64,000 bases of DNA from the NCBI RefSeq assembly GCF_005116665.1, contig NZ_SWCJ01000015.1, positions 53,918 through 117,917 of the forward strand, given 5' to 3'. The notes under the pieces are model-generated. The model did no database searches. It had not been told where the DNA came from and saw only the letters and a list, made by a program, of their open reading frames with translations. Of this stretch, positions 1-10,087 are shown in pieces. The position numbers and the translations under genes are program-made. Source of the stretch: Ferrimonas aestuarii. Its GTDB lineage: Bacteria > Pseudomonadota > Gammaproteobacteria > Enterobacterales > Shewanellaceae. Positions within the stretch are counted from its first letter, which is position 1; every line of letters starts with the position of its first letter.

Positions 1-1378
1 CCTTAGTCACCAGAACCAGATCGCCGCTCTCTAGCAGGCCTGCATTCTTGATTTCAGAGATGGCAGCGCTAACTAGATGGCCAGGTTCGTGTTGAGTGGA
101 GTCAAACTTCACTGGGTACACACCACGGTACAGAGCCATACGAGCCAGAGTGCCTTCGTGACGAGACAGGGCAATGATTGGCAGGCTTGAGGTGATGCGG
201 CTCATGATCATTGGCGTGTTACCAGACTCGGTCAGGGCAACAATGGCTTTTACGCCTTCCAAGTGGTTTGCAGCATACATGGTCGCCAGAGCAACGGTCT
301 CTTCAACGGTTTTGAAGCGCTCATCCAGACGGTGCTTAGATACCTTAACGCGTGGGTTCTTCTCAGCACCGATACACACACTTGCCATTGCGGCAACGGT
401 CTCTTCTGGGAAGTCACCCGCAGCAGTTTCAGCAGACAGCATCACCGCGTCAGTACCATCAAGAACGGCGTTAGCTACGTCCATCACTTCAGCACGAGTT
501 GGCATTGGGCTGGTGATCATGGACTCCATCATTTGAGTCGCAGTGATAACAACGCGGTTCAGTTGACGACAACGAGCAATCAGCTTCTTCTGCACGCCCA
601 TCAGCTCGGCATCGCCGATCTCAACGCCCAGATCACCACGAGCAACCATAACGGCGTCGGAGGCCAGAATTACGTCATCCATCGCTTCGTCAGTGGCAAC
701 GGCTTCTGCACGCTCAACTTTGGCAACGATGTGGGCGTTACAGCCAGCTTCACGAGCCAGTTCACGAGCGTAGTGCAGATCTTCACCGGTACGAGGGAAA
801 GAAACCGCTAGGTAATCAACTTCGATCAAAGCCGCAGTTTTGATGTCTGCTTTATCTTTGTCGGTCAGCGCCGCAGCGGATAGACCACCGCCTTGCTTGT
901 TGATGCCCTTGTTGTTGGACAGAGGACCAGCAACGGTAACGGAAGTGATTACCTTGTTGCCTTCTACTTTCTCTACACGCAGTTGTACGCGGCCGTCATC
1001 CAGAAGCAGGATGTCGCCGGTATCAACGTCTTGTGGCAGGTTTTTGTAGTCCAGACCAACTTGGTTTTCATCGCCTTCGCCTTTAGGCAGATCGCTGTCC
1101 AAGATGAAAGTGTGGCCCATAGGCAGCTGCACTTTGCCATCTTTGAAAGTAGACACACGAATTTTCGGGCCTTGCAGATCGCCAAGAATGGCCACGTGCT
1201 TACCGTGTTTAGCGGCAAGTTCACGCACTTCATTAGCACGCTTAACGTGATCTTCAGGGCTGCCGTGGGAGAAGTTCATTCGAACTACGTTAGCGCCGGC
1301 CTTGATGATCTTTTCAAGATTACCGTCGCGGTCGGTTGCTGGGCCAAGAGTAGTTACGATTTTGGTTCTTCTGAGCAT
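1..1378 (-). CDS. pykA: Pyruvate kinase (PykA type), C-terminus cut by window edge
   Basis: Catalyses the last step of glycolysis, phosphoenolpyruvate + ADP to pyruvate + ATP, in the cytosol. Reading leftwards from ATG 1378 the protein begins [16 protein letters not shown] and continues through [15 protein letters not shown]. That is the N-terminal PykA signature; the asparagine/serine stretch lines part of the active site. About 459 codons are present against a usual ~480, so only the C-terminal tail is missing, off the left edge. It lies downstream of hexR and is read in the same direction, with a terminator between them, so it probably has its own promoter in the 250-bp gap. A HexR-like box at 1488-1502 suggests control by HexR. 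The Shewanella order pykA-hexR-zwf is the same. PykF is less likely because the N-terminus is PykA-like. Confidence 0.95.
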   Translation of the reverse strand, partial: MLRRTKIVTTLGPATDRDGNLEKIIKAGANVVRMNFSHGSPEDHVKRANEVRELAAKHGKHVAILGDLQGPKIRVSTFKDGKVQLPMGHTFILDSDLPKGEGDENQVGLDYKNLPQDVDTGDILLLDDGRVQLRVEKVEGNKVITSVTVAGPLSNNKGINKQGGGLSAAALTDKDKADIKTAALIEVDYLAVSFPRTGEDLHYARELAREAGCNAHIVAKVERAEAVATDEAMDDVILASDAVMVARGDLGVEIGDAELMGVQKKLIARCRQLNRVVITATQMMESMITSPMPTRAEVMDVANAVLDGTDAVMLSAETAAGDFPEETVAAMASVCIGAEKNPRVKVSKHRLDERFKTVEETVALATMYAANHLEGVKAIVALTESGNTPMIMSRITSSLPIIALSRHEGTLARMALYRGVYPVKFDSTQHEPGHLVSAAISEIKNAGLLESGDLVLVTK

Positions 1379-1487
1379 AGGTGACTCCATACAGAATTCA
1401 GGCTCGAAATAAAAAATAAAAAAAAAATTTGGAACTTACCGTAGTCGATAAAAGTTCATTTTGAAAGAAACTTACACAAATTATAGG

Positions 1488-1502
1488 TGTAGGTTCAATA
1501 CA
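1488..1502. promoter_or_regulatory. Candidate HexR operator upstream of pykA
   Basis: TGTAGGTTCAATACA, read on the minus strand as TGTATTGAACCTACA. It is a 15-bp pseudopalindrome with TGTA/TACA ends, the same length and ends as the HexR consensus (TGTAAT-WWW-ATTACA). It lies about 110 bp upstream of the pykA start. The centre is less well matched than the zwf site. Confidence 0.5.
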
Positions 1503-1572
1503 AAAATGTGACCTAGTGCAAGGTCAAGACCCTAAAACTGCCAATATTGATGAAAAGTGTAGTCGCTATAAG

Positions 1573-1607
1573 AAAAAAAATGCCGCAGTTCTTGTTAAAC
1601 TGCGGCA
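1573..1607 (-). terminator. Rho-independent terminator after hexR
   Basis: A perfect 10-bp stem (TGCCGCAGTT 1581-1590 with AACTGCGGCA 1598-1607) and 7-nt loop. On the minus strand it is followed by a run of eight T (A1573-1580). It sits 20 bp past the hexR stop. Confidence 0.9.
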
Positions 1608-1627
1608 CAGACTTTGAGGTGTGCGTG

Positions 1628-2482
1628 TTAAATGTGCGACGGTTTCTCGAAACGAGACTCTCGAATCGCTTCTTTTACCCGCTTCAGGCTGTCACGGAAG
1701 CGTGGTCCGCGGCGCAGCGTAAAGCCAGTTGCCAGCACATCGATTACGGTTAGGTGGGCCAGGCGCGACGCCATAGGGATAAACATGTCGGTGTCTTCAG
1801 GCACTTCTACGGTTATCGCTAAGGTGGCTTCTCGAGCCAGCGGGCTGTCTTTGGCGGTGATTGCGATGACCTGAGCGTTGTTATCCCGAGCCAGTTTAGC
1901 AACCTCTACCATGGCTTTGGTTCGCCCGGTGTGGGAGAACAGCACCAGTACCGAACCTGTGGTGGCGTTGATGCAGCTCATGCGCATCATCAACACGTCA
2001 TCAAAACAGGTCACTGGTACGTTGAAGCGGAAGAATTTGTTCTGCGCATCGTGGGCAACGGAGGAGGAGGCCCCCAAGCCGAAGAAGGAGATGTGCTGAG
2101 CTTGAGTTAAGATATCAACAGCGCGATTGACCGCCATCGGATCCACGGACTGGCGTGCGGTGTCGAGCGCAGCCATAGAGGACTCAAATATCTTGTTGGT
2201 GTAGGAGTCTGGACCGTCGTCTTCATCGACGTGACGGGAGACGTAAGGCGTTCCATTTGCCAGACTTTGTGCTAGATGTAGCTTAAAATCTGGAAAGCCC
2301 TTAGTGTCTAAGCGGCGACAGAAGCGGTTTACCGTAGGTTCGCTGACGTCAGCCATTTTCGCGAGAGTCGCGATGCTGGCATGGATAGCGGTTTGGGGAG
2401 AGGTTAAGATGACTTCCGCTACTTTGCGCTCGGACTTACTGAAGTTGCTTAAATTTGATTGTATTTTTTCTAGTGTATTCAT
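1628..2482 (-). CDS. hexR: HexR, RpiR-family regulator of central carbon metabolism
   Basis: A DNA-binding repressor/activator that senses the Entner-Doudoroff intermediate KDPG and controls glycolytic and ED genes. The 284 residues show the RpiR layout: an N-terminal helix-turn-helix (about 35-75, with LAKMADVSEPTVNRFCRR) and a C-terminal SIS sugar-phosphate-binding domain (about 125-260, with FFGLGASSSVAHDAQNK and LFSHTGRTKAMVEVAKLA). The length fits the family. It is divergent from zwf-pgl-edd-eda, and the shared 260-bp spacer holds two palindromes. Both its position and its family identify it as HexR rather than RpiR or MurR. Confidence 0.93.
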   Translation of the reverse strand: MNTLEKIQSNLSNFSKSERKVAEVILTSPQTAIHASIATLAKMADVSEPTVNRFCRRLDTKGFPDFKLHLAQSLANGTPYVSRHVDEDDGPDSYTNKIFESSMAALDTARQSVDPMAVNRAVDILTQAQHISFFGLGASSSVAHDAQNKFFRFNVPVTCFDDVLMMRMSCINATTGSVLVLFSHTGRTKAMVEVAKLARDNNAQVIAITAKDSPLAREATLAITVEVPEDTDMFIPMASRLAHLTVIDVLATGFTLRRGPRFRDSLKRVKEAIRESRFEKPSHI

Positions 2483-2609
2483 GCGATCTTTCGCCCAGTT
2501 TACCGAGAAGATGGCTGCAATATGGAGCCACTCACGTCCTATAATAAGGGTCAGTCGATGACGAAACTGAGCGGCTTGCGGCTAAACCGAATTATGCAGT
2601 TCTCAATAG

Positions 2610-2629
2610 TTTACAAACGAAGTTGTAAA
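2610..2629. promoter_or_regulatory. Palindrome in the hexR-zwf spacer
   Basis: TTTACAA (2610-2616) and TTGTAAA (2623-2629) form a perfect 7-bp inverted repeat around ACGAAG. The half-sites resemble the TGTAA/TTACA halves of HexR boxes but with different spacing. It could be a second HexR site near the hexR promoter or another operator. Confidence 0.35.
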
Positions 2630-2685
2630 TTATCTAGCATTTCAGTGCACTCCGCCGTTGCAATCTCGAAAATTATTCTCTTTAA

Positions 2686-2700
2686 TGTAGTAAATTTACA
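2686..2700. promoter_or_regulatory. HexR box upstream of zwf
   Basis: TGTAGTAAATTTACA is a close match to the HexR consensus TGTAATTAAATTACA (12 of 15 positions) and lies 41 bp before the zwf start. Its position, overlapping the likely promoter, fits repression of the ED operon. Confidence 0.75.
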
Positions 2701-2741
2701 AAAACAATGCGATAGCATTAGTTGATGATAGGAGTTGGATA

Positions 2742-4220
2742 GTGACCCACTTTACCGGCTCGGTGGCAAAGCCGTGCGATTTCGTGCTCTTTGGTACCAG
2801 CGGCGATTTAGCTCGCCGTAAGCTGATCCCCTCTCTGTACCAGTTAGATAAAGCTGGCTTGTTGCATGACGGCACTCGCATTCTTGGGGTAGCTCGTCAG
2901 GAGATGAGTCAAGAGGAGTACCTGGAGGCCATCCGCGCTTCCCTAGGTCAATTCCTTAAAGAAGCCGTGGATGACGACGTTCTTCAGCGTCTGCTTAAGC
3001 GCTGTCACTATCTCTCCATGGATTTCACCCAGCCAGAAGGTTACCAACAGTTCCATGAACTGCGGCAATCCGCCCCAGACAATGTCATGGTGAACTATTT
3101 CGCGACTCCCCCTTCTATTTATGGCGCCATCTGCCGCTGTTTGCATTCCAGCTCTCTGATTACCTCCTCCACCCGTGTTGTTCTAGAAAAACCCATTGGT
3201 CATGACCTTGAGTCCTCCAAGGTGATCAACGATCAAGTGGCGGAGTTCTTCGAAGAGAATCAGATCTACCGTATTGACCACTACTTAGGTAAAGAAACCG
3301 TTCAGAACTTGGTGGCACTGCGTTTTGCCAACTCACTGTTTGCCTCGAAGTGGGACAACCGTACCATCGATCATGTGCAGATCACCGTGGCTGAAGAGGT
3401 GGGCATCGAAGGCCGCTGGAGCTATTTCGACCAAGCGGGCCAGATGCGAGACATGATCCAAAACCACCTGCTGCAGGTGTTGTCTTTGGTGGCCATGGAC
3501 CCTCCGGTCAATCTGGATGCGGACTCCATTCGTGATGAGAAGGTGAAAGTCTTAAAGTCACTGCGTCCTATCAATGCTAACAACGTGTTCGATACCACCG
3601 TTCGCGGTCAGTACTCGGCCGGCTTCCTTAAAGGCCAGCCAGTCCCCGGTTACCTAGAAGAGGAGGGGGCAAACCTCAACTCAGACACGGAAACCTTTGC
3701 GGCGCTTCGAGTGGATATCGATAACTGGCGCTGGTCCGGCGTGCCGTTCTATCTGCGAACCGGTAAGCGGATGCCGTTTAAGTGCTCCGAAATTGTGGTG
3801 TACTTTAAGAACCCACCTCACAACCTGTATCGCGACAGTTATCGCCAACTGCCACCAAACAAGCTCACCATCCGTCTGCAGCCTCACGAAGGGGTTGAGA
3901 TTCAGATGATGAACAAGGTACCAGGTCTGGATGAAACCCAGCGTCTGCAAACCACCAAGTTGGATCTGTCCTTCTCCGACACCTTCAAAGATCAGCGCGT
4001 TGCCGATGCATACGAACGACTGCTGTTAGAGTGCATGTTGGGTAACCAGTCGCTGTTTGTTCGTCGTGATGAAGTGGAGCAGGCGTGGACTTGGTGTGAT
4101 TCAATTCTCCGTGCTTGGGGTGACTCACACGAGCTGCCAAAAGCTTACCCTGCAGGCACTTGGGGGCCGGTAGCCTCTGTAGCGCTGATCACCAAAGACG
4201 GCCGCTCTTGGGATGAGTAA
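2742..4220 (+). CDS. zwf: Glucose-6-phosphate 1-dehydrogenase
   Basis: Oxidises glucose-6-phosphate to 6-phosphogluconolactone with NAD(P)+, the entry to the oxidative pentose-phosphate and Entner-Doudoroff routes. The N-terminal dinucleotide-binding loop [12 protein letters not shown] and the active-site motif [15 protein letters not shown] (near residue 175) are both intact. The length of 492 is normal. The start is GTG at 2742, preceded by GGAG about 7 nt upstream; no better ATG exists before the conserved N-terminus. It is the first gene of a tight operon and overlaps pgl by 8 bp. HexR control is likely through the box at 2686-2700. Confidence 0.97.
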   Translation: MTHFTGSVAKPCDFVLFGTSGDLARRKLIPSLYQLDKAGLLHDGTRILGVARQEMSQEEYLEAIRASLGQFLKEAVDDDVLQRLLKRCHYLSMDFTQPEGYQQFHELRQSAPDNVMVNYFATPPSIYGAICRCLHSSSLITSSTRVVLEKPIGHDLESSKVINDQVAEFFEENQIYRIDHYLGKETVQNLVALRFANSLFASKWDNRTIDHVQITVAEEVGIEGRWSYFDQAGQMRDMIQNHLLQVLSLVAMDPPVNLDADSIRDEKVKVLKSLRPINANNVFDTTVRGQYSAGFLKGQPVPGYLEEEGANLNSDTETFAALRVDIDNWRWSGVPFYLRTGKRMPFKCSEIVVYFKNPPHNLYRDSYRQLPPNKLTIRLQPHEGVEIQMMNKVPGLDETQRLQTTKLDLSFSDTFKDQRVADAYERLLLECMLGNQSLFVRRDEVEQAWTWCDSILRAWGDSHELPKAYPAGTWGPVASVALITKDGRSWDE

Positions 4221-4926
4221 TATGATAAGCCTCCCCGTATTGAAAACCTTCGACACCGCGCCAGAGTTGGCTCAGGTGTTGGCGAAGAAGATTGCTGCCC
4301 AGCTGCAAGAGTCGGTAGACAAAAAGGGCAGCGCCTCATTGGTGCTCTCCGGTGGCAGTACGCCATTGAAGCTATTTGCGGCTCTATCAACGCAAGCGAT
4401 TGACTGGCAAGAGGTGTTCGTCACCTTAGCGGATGAGCGCTGGGTATCCCCTGAACACGCAGACTCCAATGAACGCTTGGTTCGCGAGCATCTTCTGGTC
4501 AACCGCGCCGCATCGGCCAAGTTTCGCGGCCTGAAGAACATCCACTCCACGCCAGAGCAGGGTGTGCAGATGACTACCGAAGTGCTGTCGAATCTGCCAC
4601 GACCTTTTGATGTGGTGATTCTTGGTATGGGTAACGACGGTCATACCGCATCGTTATTCCCCTGCTCTGAGCAATTGACCCAGGGGCTGGAAACCGAGGC
4701 GATGTGTCTTGCGGTGCACCCGACTACGGCACCTCATGGCCGATTGTCACTGTCGCTGTCCGCACTGCTTAACAGTCGCCAAATTTATCTGCACCTTCAG
4801 GGTGAGGCCAAGCAGCAAGTGCTGGAACAGGCACTAAGCTCAGACGATGTGATGGCGATGCCCATCCGCGCCGTGCTGAAGCAGCGCAACACGCCCGTTG
4901 ATGTTTACTGGAGCAAAAATTCATGA
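4213..4926 (+). CDS. pgl: 6-phosphogluconolactonase (DevB/SOL type)
   Basis: Hydrolyses 6-phosphogluconolactone to 6-phosphogluconate. Motifs of the NagB-like Pgl fold are present: [10 protein letters not shown] near residue 45, TLADERWV near 75, and [16 protein letters not shown] near 140 with the catalytic-site GHTAS. The length of 237 is typical. The first ATG (4213) lies inside the end of zwf. A second in-frame ATG is at 4222, so the exact start is uncertain. The stop overlaps the edd start (ATGA), so the two are translationally coupled. Confidence 0.95.
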   Translation: MSNMISLPVLKTFDTAPELAQVLAKKIAAQLQESVDKKGSASLVLSGGSTPLKLFAALSTQAIDWQEVFVTLADERWVSPEHADSNERLVREHLLVNRAASAKFRGLKNIHSTPEQGVQMTTEVLSNLPRPFDVVILGMGNDGHTASLFPCSEQLTQGLETEAMCLAVHPTTAPHGRLSLSLSALLNSRQIYLHLQGEAKQQVLEQALSSDDVMAMPIRAVLKQRNTPVDVYWSKNS

Positions 4927-6737
4927 CCCACGCCACCATTACTGCGGTAACCGAGCGTATCGTCCAGCGCAGCCAAGCGCGCCGTCAGGCCTACTTGGCT
5001 CGTATGCTAAAACAGCAGGAGAAAGGGGTTCAGCGTGAAGCGCTCTCTTGCTCAAACCTTGCTCACGGCTTTGCGAGCTGTGGTAAGCAGGAAAAGGACA
5101 CGCTGTCGCACTTTAATAAGTCCAATATCGCCATCACGACCGCCTACAACGACATGTTGTCGGCGCACCAGCCTTATGGTGTCTACCCTGACATCATCAA
5201 AGAAGCTTGCCGTGAGGTAGGCTCCGTGGCTCAGGTGGCGGGCGGCGTTCCAGCGATGTGTGATGGCGTGACCCAAGGTCAGCCGGGCATGGAGCTCAGC
5301 CTGATGTCTCGGGATGTGATCGCCATGGCCACCTCGGTTGGCTTATCCCACGCCATGTTTGATGGCTCATTGATGCTGGGGATCTGTGACAAGATTGTTC
5401 CCGGACTGCTGATGGGCGCCATGAGCTTTGGTTACCTGCCCACCCTGTTTGTGCCAGCCGGTCCTATGCCATCTGGCCTTCCAAATAAAGAGAAAGCCAA
5501 GGTTCGTCAGGAGTATGCTCAAGGTAAGGTCAGCGATGATGACCTGCTCAAAGCCGAGTCCGCGTCCTACCATAGCCCTGGTACTTGTACCTTTTACGGC
5601 ACCGCCAACTCCAACCAGTTGGTTCTTGAGGCCATGGGTCTGCAACTGCCGGGCTCGTCGTTCGTGAATCCAACCAGTCCTCTGCGTCTGGCCCTGACTA
5701 AGCTGGCAAGCCAGCAGGTGTGCCGCATGGCTCAGCCGGGTGATGGCTTTACGCCACTGTATAAGATTGTGGATGAAAAGAGCGTGGTTAACGGCATCGT
5801 GGCACTGCTGGCTACCGGTGGCTCCACCAACTTAACCATGCACATTGTGGCTGCGGCTCGTGCTGCGGGCATCATCGTGGATTGGCAGGATTTCGCCGAG
5901 CTATCTGCGGTAACGCCACTGTTGGCTCGTGTTTATCCAAATGGACAGGCTGACATCAACCACTTCCACCAAGCCGGTGGCATGGCATTCCTGATTCGTG
6001 AGCTGCGCCGTGGTGGCCTGCTTCACGATGACGTGCATACTGCCGCGGGCTATGGTCTTGAGCGCTACACTGAAAAACCGGAACTGGTTGACGGTAAAGT
6101 GGTGTGGAACCCAATCCCTGAAGCCTCAGGAGATGACGAAATTCTGCGTCCTGTGGATCGCCCGTTCCTGCCAAATGGCGGCATGAACCTAGTGAAAGGC
6201 AATTTGGGACGAGCGGTGATCAAGACCTCTGCCGTTGCTGAAGAGCATCAGGTGATCGAAGCGCCGGCTAAGATCTTTGAGTCTCAAGCTGCGCTGACCA
6301 AGGCGTTCCAAGATGGCGAATTGAATCAAGATTTCGTTGCCATTGTGCGTTACCAAGGCCCTCAGGCCAACGGTATGCCTGAGCTGCACAAGCTGTTGCC
6401 ACCACTGGGTGTGCTCCAAGACCAAGGTTTCAAAGTAGCGCTGGTTACCGACGGCCGTATGTCTGGCGCTTCCGGTAAAGTGCCGGCTGCCATTCACGTT
6501 AGCCCAGAAGCCCTTGATGGCGGATTGCTGGCTAAAGTGAAGGAGGGCGATCTGGTTCGTCTGGACGCCAAGACCGGTATCCTTGAGCTGCTGGTGGACG
6601 AAGTAGAAATCGAATCTCGCACTGTGCCTGAGAAGGATCTTCGTGATAACGACGAAGGCCTTGGTCGCGAACTGTTTAAGAATATGCGTAAGCTGCTGTC
6701 TAGCCCAGAAACGGGCGCATCGGCACTGTTAGATTAA
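4923..6737 (+). CDS. edd: Phosphogluconate dehydratase
   Basis: Converts 6-phosphogluconate to KDPG, the committed Entner-Doudoroff step, using an iron-sulfur cluster. It is an IlvD/Edd-family protein of 604 residues, the usual size. The family cysteine motifs are present: [29 protein letters not shown] and [15 protein letters not shown]. The C-terminal [25 protein letters not shown] stretch is also typical. Its start overlaps the pgl stop by four bases, and eda follows 13 bp downstream. Confidence 0.97.
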   Translation: MTHATITAVTERIVQRSQARRQAYLARMLKQQEKGVQREALSCSNLAHGFASCGKQEKDTLSHFNKSNIAITTAYNDMLSAHQPYGVYPDIIKEACREVGSVAQVAGGVPAMCDGVTQGQPGMELSLMSRDVIAMATSVGLSHAMFDGSLMLGICDKIVPGLLMGAMSFGYLPTLFVPAGPMPSGLPNKEKAKVRQEYAQGKVSDDDLLKAESASYHSPGTCTFYGTANSNQLVLEAMGLQLPGSSFVNPTSPLRLALTKLASQQVCRMAQPGDGFTPLYKIVDEKSVVNGIVALLATGGSTNLTMHIVAAARAAGIIVDWQDFAELSAVTPLLARVYPNGQADINHFHQAGGMAFLIRELRRGGLLHDDVHTAAGYGLERYTEKPELVDGKVVWNPIPEASGDDEILRPVDRPFLPNGGMNLVKGNLGRAVIKTSAVAEEHQVIEAPAKIFESQAALTKAFQDGELNQDFVAIVRYQGPQANGMPELHKLLPPLGVLQDQGFKVALVTDGRMSGASGKVPAAIHVSPEALDGGLLAKVKEGDLVRLDAKTGILELLVDEVEIESRTVPEKDLRDNDEGLGRELFKNMRKLLSSPETGASALLD

Positions 6738-6750
6738 GTCGAGGACTTAT

Positions 6751-7392
6751 ATGGAAAACTGGAACCTACAATCTGCCGATGTCTTCGCCACAAGCCCTGT
6801 GGTGCCGGTGATGGTGATTGAACAGCTTGATCAAGCGGTGCCGCTGGCGAAAGCGCTGGTGGCTGGTGGCATCCGAATTTTGGAAGTGACCTTACGTACC
6901 GAGTGTGCCCTTGAAGCGATTCGACTGATCCGCTCAGAGGTGCCGGAAGCCCTAGTGGGGGCAGGAACCGTTCTGAACCCGTTGCAGTTGCAACAGGTGA
7001 CCGAAGCGGGTGCACAGTTTGCCATTAGCCCCGGAGTGACCAGTGCCCTACTGGAAGCAGGCGCTAAGGGCAGCATCCCACTGATCCCAGGTGTGGCATC
7101 GGTCTCCGACGCCATGAAAGCGATGGATTATGGCTACACCCACTTGAAGTTCTTCCCGGCAGAGGCCAGTGGCGGCGTAAAAGCGATCAAATCCCTAGGC
7201 GGCCCATTGACCAAGCTGACCTTCTGCCCAACCGGTGGTATCGGTTTAAACAACTGCAAAGACTACTTGGCTCTGAGCAACGTGGCCTGTGTTGGCGGCA
7301 GTTGGGTGGCACCTACCGAAGCGGTTCGTGACGGCGATTGGCAGCTTATCAGCGATCTTTCAGCGGAAGCATTGCGACACGTCTCTGTGTAG
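6751..7392 (+). CDS. eda: KDPG aldolase
   Basis: 2-Keto-3-deoxy-6-phosphogluconate aldolase splits KDPG into pyruvate and glyceraldehyde-3-phosphate. It is a class I aldolase of 213 residues. Visible catalytic regions are the glutamate in [15 protein letters not shown], the [14 protein letters not shown] loop, and the Schiff-base lysine in [19 protein letters not shown] at 6741-6746 is a good ribosome site for ATG 6751. It is the last gene of the zwf-pgl-edd-eda operon and is followed by a strong terminator. Confidence 0.97.
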   Translation: MENWNLQSADVFATSPVVPVMVIEQLDQAVPLAKALVAGGIRILEVTLRTECALEAIRLIRSEVPEALVGAGTVLNPLQLQQVTEAGAQFAISPGVTSALLEAGAKGSIPLIPGVASVSDAMKAMDYGYTHLKFFPAEASGGVKAIKSLGGPLTKLTFCPTGGIGLNNCKDYLALSNVACVGGSWVAPTEAVRDGDWQLISDLSAEALRHVSV

Positions 7393-7411
7393 TTACACCC
7401 CCAAAACGATG

Positions 7412-7439
7412 AAAGCCGGCTGTGTTAGCCGGCTTTTTT
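7412..7439 (+). terminator. Rho-independent terminator of the zwf-eda operon
   Basis: AAAGCCGGCT (7412-7421) pairs with AGCCGGCTTT (7427-7436) around GTGTT. The stem ends in six T, 20 bp past the eda stop. Confidence 0.93.
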
Positions 7440-7508
7440 GTATTTGCTATTCCACGTTGCAACTGATTATATAAGTAAATAAGTTTACATAATGACAGGG
7501 AATGCGTT

Positions 7509-8441
7509 ATGACGTTAGAGAGCGGGATGAGCTTGGATTCGGTGCTGAGCCGAGTCGCCGCGGTGGTGCAGCAGCATAGCATTAAGTGCTATCTGGCCAT
7601 GCCCAATCTTATCGATGAGCTGGCGCTTTCGAAGGAGGAGGTGGCTCAAATCGCGCAGTTGCTGAACTCTGAACCTATGGTGGCGACAGACACTCTCTAT
7701 CAGGCAAAGCATCAGGTTGAGGTACTGCCAAGAAGGCGCCAGTTTATGCTAAACCGAGGGGTGTTTCCCTTTGTCTATTTCACCATGGCTCAATGGTTTG
7801 AAGAGCAGGGGGCAAAGGTGGTGTTTGCTCACTATCTGCAGCAGGCCAGTGAAGGCTTTGATGATTTAGGCCATCGCTGGACCATACTGTTTTCCTTTAT
7901 CGAAGCTTGGCCCTTAATCGATAACGAACGGCAACGCTGCCGCTTTATCGAGCGCTTTACCGAGTTTACCGTCACCAGCTTTCATCTTCCTCAAGCCTCA
8001 CCGGGGCCGCTGCCTAAAGCCCACGGGGAGACGCTGAGGTCTTCGAAATCGTTGCCCGTAATGATTGACTCGATCATTGAGCACCCGGGCTTTTTCGGCC
8101 ATCACTGGATCACCTTAAATGGCCTGCTGACTCACCGACAAACTCTGGGGGAGGTGAGGTTTATTAAGGCGGTCACCGAGGTCTACCTTCAAGGTTATCG
8201 TCTGTCCGAAGACCCTGATGATCATCCGGAAGTTCCTTGGCATCAGCAAGTCGAAGGGGGGCTGAAGCACCAGTGCCGAAAATTACTTTTGGAAAGTGAC
8301 ATTAACCTTCACCAAATCACCTTAGCCAATGCGGCTTTGCGTCTTCACCGGCATGCGCTGTTAAGTGACAAACAAAGGCAAAAATTGGTCATGGGGGTGG
8401 CGTTTTTTGTGGAAGACATTACGCGTTTTGGCAACTCGTAG
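7509..8441 (+). CDS. Uncharacterised 310-residue cytosolic protein
   Basis: I do not recognise this protein. It has no signal peptide or membrane segment and is rich in charged and aromatic residues (for example FVYFTMAQWFEEQGAKVVF near residue 87). The His-rich NLHQITLANAALRLHRHALL lies near the C-terminus. Codon use looks like its neighbours, and the reading frame is long and uninterrupted, so it is very probably a real gene. It stands alone between the ED terminator and the oxidase operon. ATG 7509 is preceded by an ACAGGGA ribosome site. No function is proposed. Confidence 0.75.
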   Translation: MTLESGMSLDSVLSRVAAVVQQHSIKCYLAMPNLIDELALSKEEVAQIAQLLNSEPMVATDTLYQAKHQVEVLPRRRQFMLNRGVFPFVYFTMAQWFEEQGAKVVFAHYLQQASEGFDDLGHRWTILFSFIEAWPLIDNERQRCRFIERFTEFTVTSFHLPQASPGPLPKAHGETLRSSKSLPVMIDSIIEHPGFFGHHWITLNGLLTHRQTLGEVRFIKAVTEVYLQGYRLSEDPDDHPEVPWHQQVEGGLKHQCRKLLLESDINLHQITLANAALRLHRHALLSDKQRQKLVMGVAFFVEDITRFGNS

Positions 8442-8593
8442 TGGCAGAATTAATGATCGCCATCTAGGGTTTAAGACCAACAGCAAAATTTTTTAACCCT
8501 CTTTTCACTGCTCGTTGAGCAGCACGTCGGCGAATGCGCCAAGGGACTGGGAAAGTTGCCGATTATCCTGCGAGAGCAGTGTAGGTGGCGCGT

Positions 8594-10087
8594 ATGATTC
8601 TGGCCGTGGTGCTCGTTCTGTTGTTGGTCGCTTCTCTGTGGTTTCACTTCGCTGGAAACTGGCAGTTGCCTGCGCTGGCCTCCAACTGGGGTGACATCGA
8701 CACCACCATCGTTATTACGCTTATCATCACTGGCGTCGTGTTTATCGCTGTGGTGCTGTTCATGGCGTGGACGCTGTATCGATACCGCTATCGCCAAGAC
8801 GCAAAATCCGAATACCAACCTGAAGACAAAAAGCTGGAGTATTGGCTAACTGGCGCCACGGCCATTGGCATCACCTTAATGCTGGTGCCCGGGTTGTATG
8901 TTTACTCTGATGTGGTGAGTGTGCCAGAGGATGCCCATGAAGTGGAGGTGCTGGCAGAGCAGTGGCGTTGGCAGTTTCGTCTTGCAGGTGATGACGGCTT
9001 GCTGGGGAAAACCGACATCAAGCGCATCTCGCCGACCAATCCGTTTGGCATCGATCCAACGGATCCTGCGGGTCAAGATGACAAACTGGTGACCAGCAAT
9101 GAACTTCATCTGCCTATCGACAGGCCGGTGCACCTAAAACTGCGTTCCAAAGACGTGCTTCATGATTTTTATGTGCCTCAATTTCGCAACAAGATGGATG
9201 CGGTGCCAGGCATTGTCTCTTCGTTGTGGCTTACGCCAACGGAGTTGGGCCGATTTGAGATTCTCTGTGCGGAGCTCTGCGGCGTTGGCCATTTCAATAT
9301 GCGCGGTGCGGTCGTAGTTGAGCCAGTGGATCACTTTATCCGGTGGCTTGATGAGCTGCCAAGTTTCGCTCAAGGGACGTTAAGTAGTGTTAGCGCGTCA
9401 TTGGCCAACCCCTTATCGGCCCAAGCTCAAGAGGGGCAAGCTCTAGCCGAATCTCAAGGCTGCATGGCCTGTCATGGGTTTAAGGACAGCCCATTGGCGC
9501 CCAGTTGGAAGGGGCTTTATGGCAAAACTGAGCTCCTCAGTGATGGCAGCGAGGTTGTGGCCGACGACGCCTATTTGGCGGAGTCGATCACCAACCCGGG
9601 AGCCAAAATTGTTAAGGGCTACGCCAATGTGATGCCAGCCTATCCTTTGTCTGAGCTTCAACTTTCCGCCCTGATCACCTACATCAAAGAGCAAGGCGGC
9701 GTGGTATCGCCATTGCCAAATTCTGCTCAGCCCAGTGCGCCCATCAGTAAACCACCCCCGGAGAGTGTAAAACAAAGTGGCCCCTCAGCGCCGGTGGATG
9801 GCAAGCAGCTCGTCACCACCAAGGGCTGCATCGCCTGTCATAGCGTTGATGGCGGTCATAGCCTTGGACCGACTTGGTTGGGGCTATTTGGCCGCGAACG
9901 GCCACTGGCCTCAGGGGAGCGCGTGATTGCAGATGAGGCCTATTTGAGGCGGGCCATCTCTGAGCCCAATAGTGAGTTGGTTCAAGGCTACGGCGCGATC
10001 ATGCCTGCTCAGCCGTTAACTGAGGCTGAGATCAACGCCTTGATCACCTACATAAAAACCTTGGCGGAGAAGGGGAGTAACCCATGA
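8594..10087 (+). CDS. coxB: Cytochrome c oxidase subunit II with two C-terminal cytochrome c domains
   Basis: Electron-entry subunit of a heme-copper oxidase in the inner membrane. It has an N-terminal membrane segment, further hydrophobic stretches near 35-60 and 90-110, then the periplasmic cupredoxin domain. The full CuA set is present: the histidine in DVLHDFYVPQFRNKMD and the CAELCGVGHFNM loop. Two cytochrome c domains follow, with heme sites GCMACHGF and GCIACHSV, joined by a Pro/Ser-rich linker. The tail therefore carries two heme c groups, like caa3 oxidases with one extra. Start: ATG 8594 is chosen for the AGGTGG site 5 nt upstream; GTG 8585 is an in-frame alternative. The stop overlaps coxA (ATGA). 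Confidence 0.93.
   Translation: MILAVVLVLLLVASLWFHFAGNWQLPALASNWGDIDTTIVITLIITGVVFIAVVLFMAWTLYRYRYRQDAKSEYQPEDKKLEYWLTGATAIGITLMLVPGLYVYSDVVSVPEDAHEVEVLAEQWRWQFRLAGDDGLLGKTDIKRISPTNPFGIDPTDPAGQDDKLVTSNELHLPIDRPVHLKLRSKDVLHDFYVPQFRNKMDAVPGIVSSLWLTPTELGRFEILCAELCGVGHFNMRGAVVVEPVDHFIRWLDELPSFAQGTLSSVSASLANPLSAQAQEGQALAESQGCMACHGFKDSPLAPSWKGLYGKTELLSDGSEVVADDAYLAESITNPGAKIVKGYANVMPAYPLSELQLSALITYIKEQGGVVSPLPNSAQPSAPISKPPPESVKQSGPSAPVDGKQLVTTKGCIACHSVDGGHSLGPTWLGLFGRERPLASGERVIADEAYLRRAISEPNSELVQGYGAIMPAQPLTEAEINALITYIKTLAEKGSNP

Noticed and set aside
8471..8818. Antisense open frame at the start of coxB
   Set aside because: It lies on the strand opposite a well supported gene and encodes a His-rich chance translation.
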